Part shown: piece after piece, positions 11,641-23,700 of the stretch | Position numbering within the stretch: position 1 is the stretch's first letter | Layout of the letters: the number at the start of each line of letters is the position of its first letter | Made by a program: the position numbers and the translations under genes | NCBI RefSeq assembly: GCF_030272615.1 | Contig: NC_081414.1 | Span: forward strand, 3,725,501 to 3,789,500 | Direction of reading: 5' to 3' | Origin: Cryptomeria japonica | Taxonomy: Eukaryota > Streptophyta > Pinopsida > Cupressales > Cupressaceae | Length of the DNA stretch: 64,000 nt | The notes under the pieces: generated by a model | Told to the model about the DNA's origin: nothing | What the model saw: only the letters and a program-made list of their open reading frames with translations | The model's database searches: none

Positions 11641-12202
11641 GCAGCAACAAGGAGTGGATATGCTGAAGATTTTGCTGTCAATGAAAGAGGTACATGAATT
11701 AGTCAAGCAAGCATTGATGGAGAACACAAGTAAGATCAAGCAAAAGGTTGATGAGAGAAGAAAGAACCTACATTTCCAAGTAGATGACCTTGTCATGGTG
11801 CACCTTAACAAGGCAAGGCTACAACAAGGAGTACCTAATAAGTTGTGGATGAGAAGGCTGGGTCCATGTGCCATCCTAGCCAAGTATGGAGAAAATGCAT
11901 ACAAGGTGGACCTACCAAGTGAAATAGGATTGTCACCGGTTTTCAATATTGCAGACTTAGTTGCTTACAAAGGGCCAATTTCAGGTTTAGATTGCAGTTA
12001 CTCAAAGGTATCGGATGATGCAAATAACCTTCAAGTACCAGCAAAACCAAGTGCAAAGGCTGAAAAGGTATTGAGTTCAAGGATCGCTAAGAAGACAAGA
12101 CACCAAATTTACTGGGAGCACCTAATCAAGTGGCAGGGTATGGATGATGTTGAGGCTATATGGGTGCTTGAGACAGAGTTCAAAAAGTTAGGCATTGATT
12201 AG
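11641..12202 (+). pseudogene. Integrase C-terminus with chromodomain, element A
   Basis: The frame continues through KQKVDERRKNLHFQVDDLVMV, the GPCAILAKYGENAYKVDLP fold and SPVFNIADLVAYKG, the usual chromovirus integrase tail. It ends with a chromodomain-like module at about 12070-12200: VLSSRIAKKTRH, YWEHLIKWQGMDDVEAIWVLE. The pattern of Tyr, Leu-Ile-Lys-Trp and Glu-Ala-x-Trp matches CHD-type chromodomains that direct chromoviruses to marked heterochromatin. It stops at TAG 12200-12202, 47 bases before the 3' LTR. Confidence 0.88.
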
Positions 12203-12229
12203 AACTTGATCCCCAAAGAGGTGACTTAA

Positions 12230-12249
12230 TTTTCTTTTGTTTGGGAGAA
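12230..12249 (+). other. Polypurine tract region of element A
   Basis: TTTGGGAGAA immediately precedes the 3' LTR start TGGTGCAGG at 12250. It is a weak but correctly placed plus-strand primer site. Confidence 0.6.
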
Positions 12250-13184
12250 TGGTGCAGGAGCACCTAGGACTTAGGATCATAGTCCTTCTACAATTTTGGC
12301 TTGTACTGACCTTAGCCAAATCAGGTTTCTAATAAGGACTCCAGGAGGGTCCAAGGTGTGTGTATAGTGTTTGGTTTGAGTCAAGTGTAGGCCTAGTTGA
12401 GTTAGCTTTCTTTCTAGGTTTACACTTTGCGAGTAGGAGGTAGTTTGAGTAGTTGAAATTGCCTTCTTGTTGGTCAAAGGAGGCATAACTTTGTGAGAGA
12501 ATTAGGGAGGTTTAGAATAGTCTTAGGAATGTTGAAAAAGACATGAATAATGACTTGTAATAGGCTGCCTAAGTTGGAGTTAGGGTTAGCACATTGACCT
12601 AAGATGCCTCCACACATGGGGAAGACTATTTAAACCTCCTCTTGCATGGTTACCAAGGTTGGAAGTTTGATTTTTGGTGAATGACAATCTGAAACCACTC
12701 ATTTTCGGACTGTTATCACAATTTTATCTTATTTTGCATAAAAGTGAACATAAATGGATTGAATCCATTGATCCAACTTTGGACAGTTGTTCTTTGGTGT
12801 GTTCCAGTACAATTTGGTCCATTTCATGCTTTGTAGATAGTGTTTGTTAGTACTTTTACTGTTTTATTTTCAAACAACCAGTTTTGACTTGTAAATAGAA
12901 AATTTGTGTAAAAAATGGTTGCCCCATAAAATCCCTTCGTGCTACCATCACGGCCTATTGGGACATGGAAGACAACCCTATGTACAGTGTAAATATGCAG
13001 GGAGGAGTTCTAGAATTGAAGTTCATCTTAGTTGCCACCTTGTTCAAGGCGAGTCCAGGAGCAACCCAGCTAGAGGAAACAAGGTGCAAATTGAATGTAT
13101 GTTGTAGGTGTGACTTCAAAACCCAAACTTTAACATTTGGCATTGAAGGACAGGTCCATTTAGAGTTCCAGTTGAGAGGGGAAG
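12250..13184 (+). repeat. 3' LTR of element A, first part
   Basis: Matches 5998-7000 of the 5' LTR over its length, from TGGTGCAGGAGCACCTAGG, with a deletion around 12577 relative to 6331-6380. It stops at GGGGAAG, where array B is inserted, and continues at 22548. Confidence 0.95.
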
Positions 13185-14379
13185 TGGTGCAGGAGCACCT
13201 AACACAAAGGCACAAAAGTAGTATATAAGAGGATAAAAATCAATTCATAAGTATATTCGATTATATTTTCATTTCTAATGTCATTTTGAGTCAATATGAA
13301 TCAATATGTAAGGCTAAAAGAGCCCATTGTAATGAGTTGTCCCAATTGTCCCAATAAGGTTTTGAATTAGTCATTTGGTAAAATTTGTATAAGATAACCT
13401 TGGAGGGGTAAAATGGTGACTAAAATAAATTATTATTCCATCCTAATATGTTTTTAAGGTTCTCTTGAAGCTTTAAAGTCATTTGAGTCAAAAGTTGTAA
13501 AAGGTGTAAAATGCAACTTTTCAAAAAGTTGTAAAAAGACCAAAATGGGAAGTTGTATGGTCATAAGAGGAAGTTGGGTAGTTGTAAATTCCATGTGAAT
13601 ATGAAAAGACTATAAAACGTCTATAATGGTCGTTCGTAAGAGGATGTAAAAATTGGAGAAGAAATTGAAAATTTTTGGAAACATTTTGGTATCATATTTT
13701 CATTGTTTTCAATCTCTTGTTTTGTGGTCTTGAAAGGTTTTTCTCTTGTTTCTAGGCCTTGTACGACCATGTACAGCCTAGAAACAAGTGTATTTTTATA
13801 ATTATAGTGTATTATATTGAATCATATTTCCATTGGTTTTGGTTTGAGTTGATTTCATTCAGTTTTGAGAAAGTTATGAGTGTTTTGGTAAAAACCTGTT
13901 TGGAACTACCCAAAACCTTGATTCACGGCGACTAGTTTTGGAAAAATCATCATAACTCTGGAGTTAACCATTGGATCTTTCTATAACTTGGAATAAAGTT
14001 TTATAACTAGCACTTAAAAAATCTGACCAAAGAGATTGTCCTGGTAATTAATGTGTTAAGAGTTATTAATGACTGTTCATGACTGTAATTTCATGACCAA
14101 AATAGAGTAAATTTCATAGTTTGGGAAAATTATTGGTTTTCATTTGAAAGAAATGAATAGATGAAGGGTTTAAATGATTCATATTTAATGCATAATATAT
14201 GTATGTACAATCATGATGGATTTATATTTATGGAGAAGATTTGATAATGGTTATTTGATTCATGATTTTGTTGGGAAATATATGACAATGCCTCTAACAT
14301 GTTGGAAGATCTGTGTTGATAATTGAACTTCACGAATGATTTAAGGTTCTTGGTTGGATTTTCATGATGCTTTGTATCA
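13185..14379 (+). repeat. Array B, LTR 1
   Basis: 1,195 bp from TGGTGCAGGAGCACCTAACAC to TTTGTATCA. It is the left terminal LTR, next to the GGAAG duplication. No coding content. Confidence 0.93.
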
Positions 14380-14697
14380 AATTGGTATCAGAGCTCAGCA
14401 AAAGGTATGGGCTGAGAAAGTGATTGGTATTTTGTTATGCTAATGGTTGTGGTTGCAGATGTATATCCACTAGTTGCAAGTAGGTAGACATAAAGGTCTA
14501 TCATGGGGCCATAGGAGATGGTCCAAGGGGCCTCAGAAGGAAGTCCAGTAGGTTGCCAAATGACCTGGGGAGAGAGGCAAGGAAAGGACTCATGGGTGAG
14601 GCAAAGTAGTTGGTGAGTTTGGTGTAGCATTGAGGGTAGACTTATGTTTGGAGCAACATCTTGAGGAGCAGCCAGTATGAACTCTATAACAGGAGTA
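14380..14697 (+). repeat. Array B, internal 1 (shortened)
   Basis: Opens with the primer site TGGTATCAGAGC (14383-14394). It is 318 bp, about 180 bp shorter than internals 2-4, missing the part that in other copies follows TATGAACTCCATTGGAAGG. It ends AGGAGTA before LTR 2. No domain recognised. Confidence 0.88.
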
Positions 14698-15889
14698 TGG
14701 TGCAGGAGCACCTAACACAAAGGCACAAAAGGAGTCTATAAAAGGATAAAAATCAATTCATAAGTATATTCAATCACATTTTCATTTCTAATGTCATTTT
14801 GAGTCAATATAAATCAATATGTAAGGCTAAAAGAGCCCATTGTAATGAGTTGTCCAAATTGTCCCAATAAGGTCTTGAATTAGTCATTTGGTAAAATTTG
14901 TACAAAATAACCTTGGAGGGGTAAAATGGTGACAAAAATACATTATTATTCCATCCTAATATGTTTTTAAGGTTCTTTTGAAGGTTTAAAGTCATTTGAG
15001 TCAAAAGTTGTAAAAGTTGTAAAATGCAACTTTTCAAAAAGTTGTAAAAAGATCAAAATGGAAAGTTGTATGGTCATAAGAGGAAGTTGGATAGTTGTAA
15101 CTTCCATGTGAAGATGAAAAGGCTATAAAACCTCTATAATGGTCGTCATAAGAGGATGTAAAAATTGGAGAAGGAATTGAAAAGCATTGGAAATATTTTG
15201 TATCATATTTTCATTGTTTTCAATCTCTTGTTTTGTGGTCTTGAAAGTTTTTTCTCTTGTTTCTAGGCCTTGTACGACCATGTATAGCCTAGAAACAAGT
15301 GTATTTCTATAATTATAGTGTATTATATTTAATCATATTTCTATTGCTTTTTTTTTGAGTCGATTTCATTCATTTTTTAGAAAGTTATGAGTGTTTTGGT
15401 GAAAACCGTTTGGAACTACCCAAAACGCTGATTCACGGTGACCACTTTTGGAAAAATCATCATAACTCTGGAGTTAACCGTTGGATCTTTATATAACTTA
15501 GAATAAATTTTAATAACTAGAATTTATAAAATCTGAACGGAGCGATTATCCTGCTAATTAATATGTTAAGAGTTTTTAATGACTTTTCATGGCTGTAATT
15601 TCATGACCAGAATAGAGTAAATTTCATAGTCTGGGAAAATTCTTGGTTTTCATTTGAAAGAAATGAATAGATGAAGGGTTTAAATGATTCATATATAATA
15701 TATAATATATGGATCTACAATCATGATGGATTTATATCTATGGAGAAGATTTGATAATGGTTATTTGATTAATGATTTTGTTGACAAATATATGACAATG
15801 CCTCTAACATGTTGGAAGATTTGTATTGATAATTGAACTTCACGAATGATTTGAGGTTCTTGGTTAGATTTTCATGATGGTCTGCATCA
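14698..15889 (+). repeat. Array B, LTR 2
   Basis: 1,192 bp, TGGTGCAGG to TCTGCATCA. It differs from LTR 1 by scattered substitutions and small indels. Confidence 0.93.
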
Positions 15890-16387
15890 AATTGGTATTA
15901 GATCTCAAAAAAAAGGTCCGGGCTGAGCAAGTGATTGGTATTTTGGTTTGCTAATGGTTATGGTTGTAGATGTATATCCACTAGCTGCAATTAGTCAGAC
16001 ATGAAGGTCTGTCATGGGGCCATAGGAGATGCTCCAAGGGGCCTCAGAAGGAGGTCTAGTGGGTTGCCAAAAGACCTGGGGAGAGAGGCAAGGAAAGGAC
16101 TCATGGGTGAGGCAAACTAGATGGTGAGTTTGGTGCAGCATTGAGGGTGGACTTATGTTTGGAGCAGCATCTTGAGGAGCAGCCGGTATGAACTCCATTG
16201 GAAGGAGTCACTGGAAGTTTTCTTGAAGGCAGATTGCAGCAGCATATAGATAATGAGAAAAGAAATAAGAGGCATGAAGAGACAAATATTAATGAAGACA
16301 AAGGTGAAGATATCACTCAAAATTTTCTTGCAGGTTATTTTCATCCATGTTTCCAAGGGACTTGGAAACTTTTCAAAGTCGGGAGTA
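15890..16387 (+). repeat. Array B, internal 2
   Basis: 498 bp. Its primer site is degraded (TGGTATTAGATC at 15893-15904). From 15996 onward it is identical to internal 3. The last bases CGGGAGTA form the purine-rich stretch before LTR 3. No domain recognised on either strand. Confidence 0.9.
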
Positions 16388-17581
16388 TGGTGCAGGAGCA
16401 CCTAACACAAAGGCACAAAAGGAGTCTATAAGAGGATAAAAATCAATTCATAAGTATATTCAATCACATTTTCATTTATAATGTCATTTTGAGTCAATAT
16501 GAATCAATATGTAAGGCTAAAAGAGCCCATTGTAATGAGTTGTCCAAATTGTCACAATAAGGTCTTGAATTAGTCATTTGGTAAAATTTGTATAAAATAA
16601 CCTTGGAGGGGTAAAATGGTGACAAAAATACATTAATATTTCATCCTAATATGTTTTTAAGGTTCTTTTGAAAGTTTAAAGTCATTTGAGTCAAAAGTTA
16701 GAAAAGTTGTAAAATGCAACTTTTCAAAAAGTTGTAAAAAGACCAAAATGGGAAGTTGTATGGTCATAAGAGGAAGTTGGGTAGTTGTAAATCCCATGTA
16801 AAGATGAAAAGGCTATAAAATCTCTATAATGGTCATTCGTAAGAGGATGTAAAAATTGGAGAAGGAATTGAAAAGCATTGGAAATATTTTGGTATCATAT
16901 TTTCATTGTTTTCAATCTCTTGTTTTGTGGTCTTGAAAGTTTTTTCTCTTGCTTCCAAGATTTGTACAACCATGTACAGCCTAGAAAAAAGTGTATTTCT
17001 ATAATTATATTGTATTATATTGAATCATATTTCCATTTCTTTTGGTTTGAGTTTATTTCATTCAGTTTTGAGAAAGTTATGAGTGTTTTGGTGAAAACCA
17101 TTTGGAACTACCCAAAACCTTGATTCACGGAGACCAGTTTTGAAAACATCATTATAACTCTGGATTTAACCGTTGGATCTTTCTATAAATTGGAGGAACT
17201 TTGTATAACTATTATTTATAGAATTTGACCAGAGCGATTGTTTTTGTGATTAATATGTTAAGATTTATTTATGATTGTTCATAACTGTAGTTTCATGACC
17301 AGAATAGAGTAAATTTCATAGTTTGGAAAAATTCTTGGTTTTCATTTGAAAGAAATGAAAAGATGAAGGGTTTAAATGATTCATATTTAATGCATAATAT
17401 ATGGATCTACAATAATGATGGATTTATATCTATGGAGAAGATTTGATAATGGTTATTTGATTGATGATTTTGTTGGGAAATATATGACAATGTCGCTAAT
17501 ATGTTGGAAGATTTGTGTTGGTAATTGAACTTCACGAATGATTTGAGGTTCTTGGTTGGATTTTCATGATTCTCTGCATCA
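16388..17581 (+). repeat. Array B, LTR 3
   Basis: 1,194 bp, TGGTGCAGG to TCTGCATCA. Its first 248 bp are identical to LTR 4; beyond 16635 the two diverge. Confidence 0.93.
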
Positions 17582-18078
17582 AATTGGTATCAGACCTCAG
17601 CAAAAGGTTCGGGCTGAGCAAGTGATTGGTATTTTAGTTTGCTAATCGTTGTGGTTGCAGATGTATATCCACTAGTTGCAAGTAGGCAGACATGAAGGTC
17701 TGTCATGGGGCCATAGGAGATGCTCCAAGGGGCCTCAGAAGGAGGTCTAGTGGGTTGCCAAAAGACCTGGGGAGAGAGGCAAGGAAAGGACTCATGGGTG
17801 AGGCAAACTAGATGGTGAGTTTGGTGCAGCATTGAGGGTGGACTTATGTTTGGAGCAGCATCTTGAGGAGCAGCCGGTATGAACTCCATTGGAAGGAGTC
17901 ACTGGAAGTTTTCTTGAAGGCAGATTGCAGCAGCATATAGATAATGAGAAAAGAAATAAGAGGCATGAAGAGACAAATATTAATGAAGACAAAGGTGAAG
18001 ATATCACTCAAAATTTTCTTGCAGGTTATTTTCATCCATGTTTCCAAGGGACTTGGAAACTTTTCAAAGTCGGGAGTA
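17582..18078 (+). repeat. Array B, internal 3
   Basis: 497 bp with primer site TGGTATCAGACC (17585-17596). Identical to internal 2 from 17687 to its end. No domain recognised. Confidence 0.9.
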
Positions 18079-19272
18079 TGGTGCAGGAGCACCTAACACA
18101 AAGGCACAAAAGGAGTCTATAAGAGGATAAAAATCAATTCATAAGTATATTCAATCACATTTTCATTTATAATGTCATTTTGAGTCAATATGAATCAATA
18201 TGTAAGGCTAAAAGAGCCCATTGTAATGAGTTGTCCAAATTGTCACAATAAGGTCTTGAATTAGTCATTTGGTAAAATTTGTATAAAATAACCTTGGAGG
18301 GGTAAAATGGTGACAAAAATACATTATTATTCCATCCTAATATTTTTTAAAGGTTCTTTTGAAGGTTTAAAGTCATTTGAGTCAAAAGTTGTAAAAGTTG
18401 TAAAATGGAACTTTTCAAAAAGTTGTAAAAAGACCAAAATGGGAAGTTGTATGGTCATAAGAGGAAGTTGGGTAGTTGTAACTTCCATGTGAAGATTAAA
18501 AGGATACAAAACCTCTATAATATTCTTTCATAAGAGGATGTTAACTATTGGAGAAGGAATTGAAAAGCATTGGAAACATTTTGGTATCATATTTTCATTG
18601 TTTTCAATCTCTTGTTTTGTGGTCTTGAAATTTTTTTCTCTTGTTTCCAGGCCTTGTACGACCATGTACATCCTGGAAACAAGTATATTTCTATAATTAT
18701 ATTGTATTATATTGAATCATATTTCCATTGCTTTTGGTTTGAGTTGACTTCATTCAGTTTTGAGAAAGTTATGAGTGTTTTGGTGAAAATTGTTTGGAAC
18801 TACCCAAAACCCTGATTCACGGCGACCAGTTTTGGAAAAATCATCATAACTCTGGAGTTAACTGTTGGATCGTTCTATACCTTAGAGGAAATTTTTATAA
18901 CTAGCATTTATACAATTTGACTAGAGCGATTGTCCTGGTGATTAATATGTTAAGAGTTATTAATGTATGTTCATGATTGTAATTTCATGACTAGAATAGA
19001 GTGAATTTCATAGTTTGGGAAAATTCTTGGTTTTCATTTGAAAGAAATGAATAGATGAAGGGTTTAAATGATTTATATTTAATGCATAATATATGGATCT
19101 AAAATCATGATGGATTTATATCTATGGAGAAGATTTGATAATGGTTATTTGATTGATGATTTTGTTGGGAAATATATGACAATGCCTCTAACATGTTGGA
19201 AGATTTGTGTTGATAATTGAACTTCACGAATGATTTGAGGTTCTTGGTTGAATTTCATGATGCTCTCCATCA
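18079..19272 (+). repeat. Array B, LTR 4
   Basis: 1,194 bp, TGGTGCAGG to TCTCCATCA. Confidence 0.93.
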
Positions 19273-19769
19273 AATTGGTATCAGAGCTCAACAAAAGGTT
19301 TTGGCTGAGCAAGTGATTGGTATTTTGGTTTGCTAATGGTTGTGGTTGCAGATGTATATCCACTAGTTGCAACTAGGTGGACATGAAGGTTTGTCATGGG
19401 GCCATAGGAGATGGTCCAAGAGGCCTCAAAAGGAGGTCTAGTGGGTTGCAAAAAGACCTGGGGACAGAGGAAAGAAAAGGACTCCTGGGTGAGGCAAAGT
19501 AGTTTTTGAGTTGGGTGCAGCATTGAGGGTGGACTTATGCTTGGAGTAGCATGTTGAGGAGCAGCCAATATGAACTCCATTGGAAGGATTCACAGGAAGA
19601 TTTCTTGAAGGGAGATTGCAGCAACATATAGATAATGAGAAAAGAATGAAGATGCATGAATAGACAAATATTAATGAATACAAAGGTGAAGATCTCAATC
19701 AAAATTTTCTTGCAGGTTATTTTCATCCATGTTTTCAAGGGACTTGGAAACTTTTCAAAGTCCGGAGTA
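19273..19769 (+). repeat. Array B, internal 4
   Basis: 497 bp with an intact primer site TGGTATCAGAGC near 19276-19287. It aligns with internals 2 and 3 over its length, with scattered differences. No domain recognised. Confidence 0.9.
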
Positions 19770-20963
19770 GGGTGCAGGAGCACCTAACACAAAGGCACAA
19801 AAGGAGTCTATAAGAGGATAAAAATTAATTCATAAGTATATTCAATCACATTTCCATTTATAATGTCATTTTGAGTCAATATGAATCAATATGTAAGGCT
19901 AAAAGAGCCCATTGTAATGAGTTTTCCAAATTGTCCCAATAGGGTCTTGAATTAGTCATTTGGTAAAATTTGTATAAAATAACCTTGGAGGGGTAAAATG
20001 GTGACAAAAATACATTATTATTCCATCCTAATATGTTTTTAAGGTTATTTTGAAGGTTTAAAGTCATTTGAGTCAAAAGTTGTAAAAGTTGTAAAATGCA
20101 ACTTTTCAAAAAGTTGTAAAAAGACCAAAATGGGAATTTGTATGGTCATAAGAGTAATTTGGGTAGTTGTAACTTCCATGTGAAGATGAAAAGGCTATAA
20201 AACATCTATAATGGTCGTTCATAAGAGGATGTAAAAATTGGAGAAGGAATTGAAAAGCATTGGAAATATTTTGGTATCATATTTTCATTGTTTTCAATCT
20301 GTTGTTTTGTGGTCTTGAAAGTTTTTTCTCTTGTTTCCAGGTCGTGTACAACCATGTACAACCTGGAAAAAAGTGTATTTCTATAATTATAGTGTAGTAT
20401 ATTGAATCGTATTTTTATTGGTTTTGGTTTGAGTTGATTTCTTTTAGTTTTGAGAAAGTTATGAGTGTTTTGGTGAAAACCGTTTGGAACTACACAAAAC
20501 CCTGATTCACAGCAACCTGCTTTGGAAAAATTAGCATAACTTTGAAGTTAATTGTTGGATCTTTCTATAACTTGGAAGAAATTTTTATAGAGAGAATTTA
20601 TAGAATCTGAGTGGAGCAATTGTCCTGGTGATTAAGATGTTAAGAGTTATTAATGATTGTTCATGACTGTAATTTCATGACCAAAATAGAGTAAATTTCA
20701 TAGTTTGGGAAAATTCTTGGTTTTCATTTGAAAGAAATGAATAGATGAAGGGTTTAAATGATTCATATTTAATGCATAATATATGGATATACAATCATGA
20801 TGGATTTATATCTATGGAGAAGATTTGATAATGGTTATTTGATTGATGATTTTGTTGGGAAATATATGACAATGCCTCTAACATGTTGGAAGATTTGTGT
20901 TGATAATTGAACTTCATGAATGATTTGAGGTTCTTGGTTTGATTTTCATGATGATCTACATCA
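19770..20963 (+). repeat. Array B, LTR 5
   Basis: 1,194 bp. The first base is mutated (GGGTGCAGG instead of TGGTGCAGG); it ends TCTACATCA. Confidence 0.93.
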
Positions 20964-21354
20964 AATTGGTATCAGAGCTCATCAAAAGGTCTGGGCTGAG
21001 CAAGTGATTGGTATTTTGGTTTGCTAATGGTTGTGGTTGCAGATGTATATCCACTAGCTGCAAGTAGGCAGACATGAAGGTCAGTTTTTTTTGAGTTGTG
21101 TGCAACATTGAGGGTGGACTTATGTTTGGAGCAGCATCTTGAGGAGCAACCAATATGAACTCCATTCGAAGGAGTCACATGAATATTTCTTGAAGAAATA
21201 TTGCGGCAGCATATAGATTATGAGAAAATAATGAAGATGCATGAAGAGACAAAGATTAATGAAGACGAAGGTGAAGATCTCACTCAAAATTTTCTTGCAG
21301 GTTATTTTCATCCATGTTTCCAAGGGACTTTGAAACTTTTCAGAGTCCGGAGTC
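20964..21354 (+). repeat. Array B, internal 5 (shortened)
   Basis: 391 bp with primer site TGGTATCAGAGC near 20967-20978. About 106 bp are missing after ATGAAGGTC compared with internals 2-4, a different deletion from that in internal 1. Confidence 0.88.
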
Positions 21355-22547
21355 TGGTGCATGAGCACTTTACACAAAGGCACAAAAGGAGTCTATAAGA
21401 GGATAAAAATCAATTCATAAGTATATTCAATCATATTTTTATTTCTAATGTCATTTTGAGTCAATATGAATCAATATGTAAGGCTAAAAGAGCCCATTGT
21501 AATGAGTTGTCCAAATTGTCCCAATAAGGTCTTGAATTAGTCATTTGGTAAAAATTTTATAAATAACCTTGGAGGGGTAAAATGGTGATAAAAATACATT
21601 ATTATTCCATCCTAATATTTTTTTAAGGTTCTTTTGAAGGTTTAAAGTCATTTGAGTCAAAAGTTGTAAAAGTTGTAAAATGCAACTTTTCAAAAAGTTG
21701 TAAAAAGACCAAAATGGGAAGTTGTATGGTCATAAGAGGAAGTTGGGTAGTTGTAACTTCCATGTGAAGATGAAAAGTCTATTAAACCTCTATAATTGTC
21801 ATTCATAAGAGGATGTAAAAATTGGAGAAGGAATTGAAAAGTATTGGAAACATTTTGGTATCATATTTTCATTGTTTTCAATCTCTTGTTTTGTGGTCTT
21901 GAAAGGTTTTTCTCTTGTTTCCAGGTCGTGTATGACCATGTACAGCATGGAAAAAAGTGTATTTCTAAAATTATAGTGTAGCATATTGAATCATATTTTT
22001 ATTGGTTTTGGTTTGAGTTTATTTCATTCAGTTTTGAGAAAGTTATGAGTGTTTTGGTGAAAACCGTTTGGAACTACCCAAAACCCTGATTCACAGCGAC
22101 CAGTTTTGGAAAAATCAGCATAACTCTGGAGTTAACCGTTGGATATTTCTTTAACTTGGAGGAAATTTTTATGTCTATAATTTATAGAATCTCACCGAAG
22201 AGATTGTCCTAGTGATTAATATGTTAAGAGTTATTAATGGTTGTTCATGACTATAATTTCATGACTAGAATAGAGTAAATTTCATAGTTTGGGAAAATTA
22301 TTGGTTTTCATTTGAAAGAAATGAATAGATGAAGGGTTTAAAAGATTCATATTTAATGCATAATATATGGATCTACAATCATGATGGATTTATAATTATG
22401 GAGAAAATTTGATAATGGTTATTTGATTGATGATTTTGTTGGGAAATATATGACAATGCCTCTAACTTGTTGGAAGATTTGCGTTGATAATTGAACTTCA
22501 TGAATAATTTGAGGTTATTGGTTGGATTTTCATGATGCTCTACATTA
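21355..22547 (+). repeat. Array B, LTR 6
   Basis: 1,193 bp, TGGTGCATGAGCAC to TACATTA (last CA changed to TA). It is the right terminal LTR, followed at once by the GGAAG duplication and the rest of A's LTR. Confidence 0.92.
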
Positions 22548-23183
22548 GGAAGATTATACAACCTCATTTCATAACCTTAGTCCTTTGTTGAACAATCACA
22601 GTCGGTTAAGGCCTAGAAACCCTAGCAAACCCTCATTTTTGGGTTAGGGTACTATACGGCAAGATAAGAGACTAAAACCAACTAAATCTCTTGAGGATGG
22701 ATGAGTGATTGATGAAAAATAAAACTTGTTGCAGGGTCTTTTGGACCGATTCTCTCAAAACCCTTAAAAACCAGATTTAGGAGGCCTAATTGGGGCTCAT
22801 CCTTGTAGCCCTATTTCTAGGCAATTTTATGAAATCGGTAAGGGAGATGAAGATTGCACAACCTCAAATGGACCTAGTTGAATTGATTCCATGGTAAGTA
22901 CCACCTCCACACCTTTGCAATGTCTCATAATAGTATGGGGGTGAAAAGTGAGAAGTTGATAAGTTGTCAATATTGCAAGATTGAGCATATGGGAAACACA
23001 TTGAGTTGGTAGAGTTCCTAGTCAAAACACTTGTTGCAAACACCTTAATATTGGCAAAGAGAACATCCTAGAAGAGATTGGGAAGGACTTGGAGGTCTTG
23101 AAGCATAGCTAGACCTGGTGAGGTTGGTGGAATTGAGCAACACCAACTAGGTGAAGTGTGAGCAAGCTAGGTTAACCCTATCA
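22548..23183 (+). repeat. 3' LTR of element A, second part
   Basis: Continues the LTR of A from the duplicated GGAAG, matching 7001-7597. It contains a short insertion relative to the 5' LTR near 22710-22745 and ends CCCTATCA, followed by the element's AGAGC duplication. Confidence 0.95.
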
Positions 23184-23700
23184 AGAGCCAATTGTGATAA
23201 CATTCAAGAAACTAGTGGCAAACAAGCTTATTAAATTACCAGATAATCCACCATATGGGCCAAAAGTAAAACCAAATTGGTGGAATGATGATGAATATTG
23301 TGAGTATCACAAGAGCAAAGGACACACAACTAGCAATTGTCACAGATTGAAGAATATCATATAGGATCTCATTGACAAAGGTGATATAGAAGTTGATGGT
23401 CATAGCTCCAATGAAGAACATGCGATGTTTAAGGAGCCATTACCTAAACATGAAAAATGAAAAGCCAAAAATACAGATTATCAAGCTAATTATACCAAGA
23501 TGCCCTATGACTATGATTCTACTATTAATCACATTTCAATGGATAATTATGTTTCTACCATTATCATAAAGGACAAAACTCCCGAAGGGTCTGCCTGAAA
23601 GAGTAAAATTATTTTAAAAGGCATTGGACCATCTTCCTCATCCTCCAAAGATGAAACCTCTAAATGTAATGTCACAACCCGTCGAGGTAAAGTCATCTTG
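23184..23700 (+). pseudogene. Gag C-terminus (zinc knuckle) of element H
   Basis: Gag of H resumes after A. KLPDNPPYGPKVKPNWWN leads to CEYHKSKGHTTSNC at about 23298-23340, the Cys-x2-His-x4-His-x4-Cys knuckle typical of Tat-type gag, followed by HRLKNII and DLIDKG. TAG stands between the last two where relatives have Gln, and another stop (TGA) follows KHEK near 23458. The distal part is Ser/Thr/Lys-rich and not conserved. Confidence 0.85.

Larger units (their letters stand above)
13185..22547 (+). mobile_element. Array B: six LTRs and five short internals in one insertion
   Basis: A single 9,363-bp insertion in the 3' LTR of A, bounded by the 5-bp duplication GGAAG (13180-13184 and 22548-22552). 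It reads LTR-internal five times and ends with a sixth LTR. Each LTR is 1,192-1,195 bp, starts TGGTGCAGGAGCACCTAACAC and ends CATCA or a variant. Each internal starts with a tRNA-Met primer site, and carries no gag or pol domain. Full units repeat every 1,690-1,691 bp. A unit on its own would be a non-autonomous LTR element of about 2.9 kb (LTR, about 0.5 kb internal, LTR). The LTR start is identical to that of A over 17 bases, so A-like elements may have supplied its proteins. Confidence 0.93.
5998..23183 (+). mobile_element. Element A: chromovirus-type Ty3/gypsy retrotransposon
   Basis: A complete element inserted into the gag of H. It is flanked by the 5-bp duplication AGAGC (5993-5997 and 23184-23188). 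The LTRs start with TGGTGCAGG and end with CTATCA. Inside are a tRNA-Met primer site, gag, protease, RT, RNase H, integrase and a chromodomain in the usual Ty3 order. The 3' LTR is split by the array B (13185-22547). Excluding B, the element is about 7.8 kb. Frameshifts and stops in gag and pol show it is no longer functional. Confidence 0.95.

Noticed and set aside
15995-16401. Open frames on the minus strand in the internals of array B, repeated in several units
   Set aside because: They recur only because the units are repeated. They have no start context or known domain, change length with each small indel, and overlap LTR sequence. Treated as chance frames.
16198-16431. 77-codon plus-strand frame in internals 2 and 3 of B, identical in both
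   Set aside because: The identity is explained by the 640-bp identical tract in DNA. The frame runs into the LTR and is broken in other units. A real short protein cannot be fully excluded.
13185-22547. CRISPR-like or simple satellite array
   Set aside because: Repeat length of 1.7 kb, LTR ends, primer sites and a single target-site duplication identify an LTR element array.
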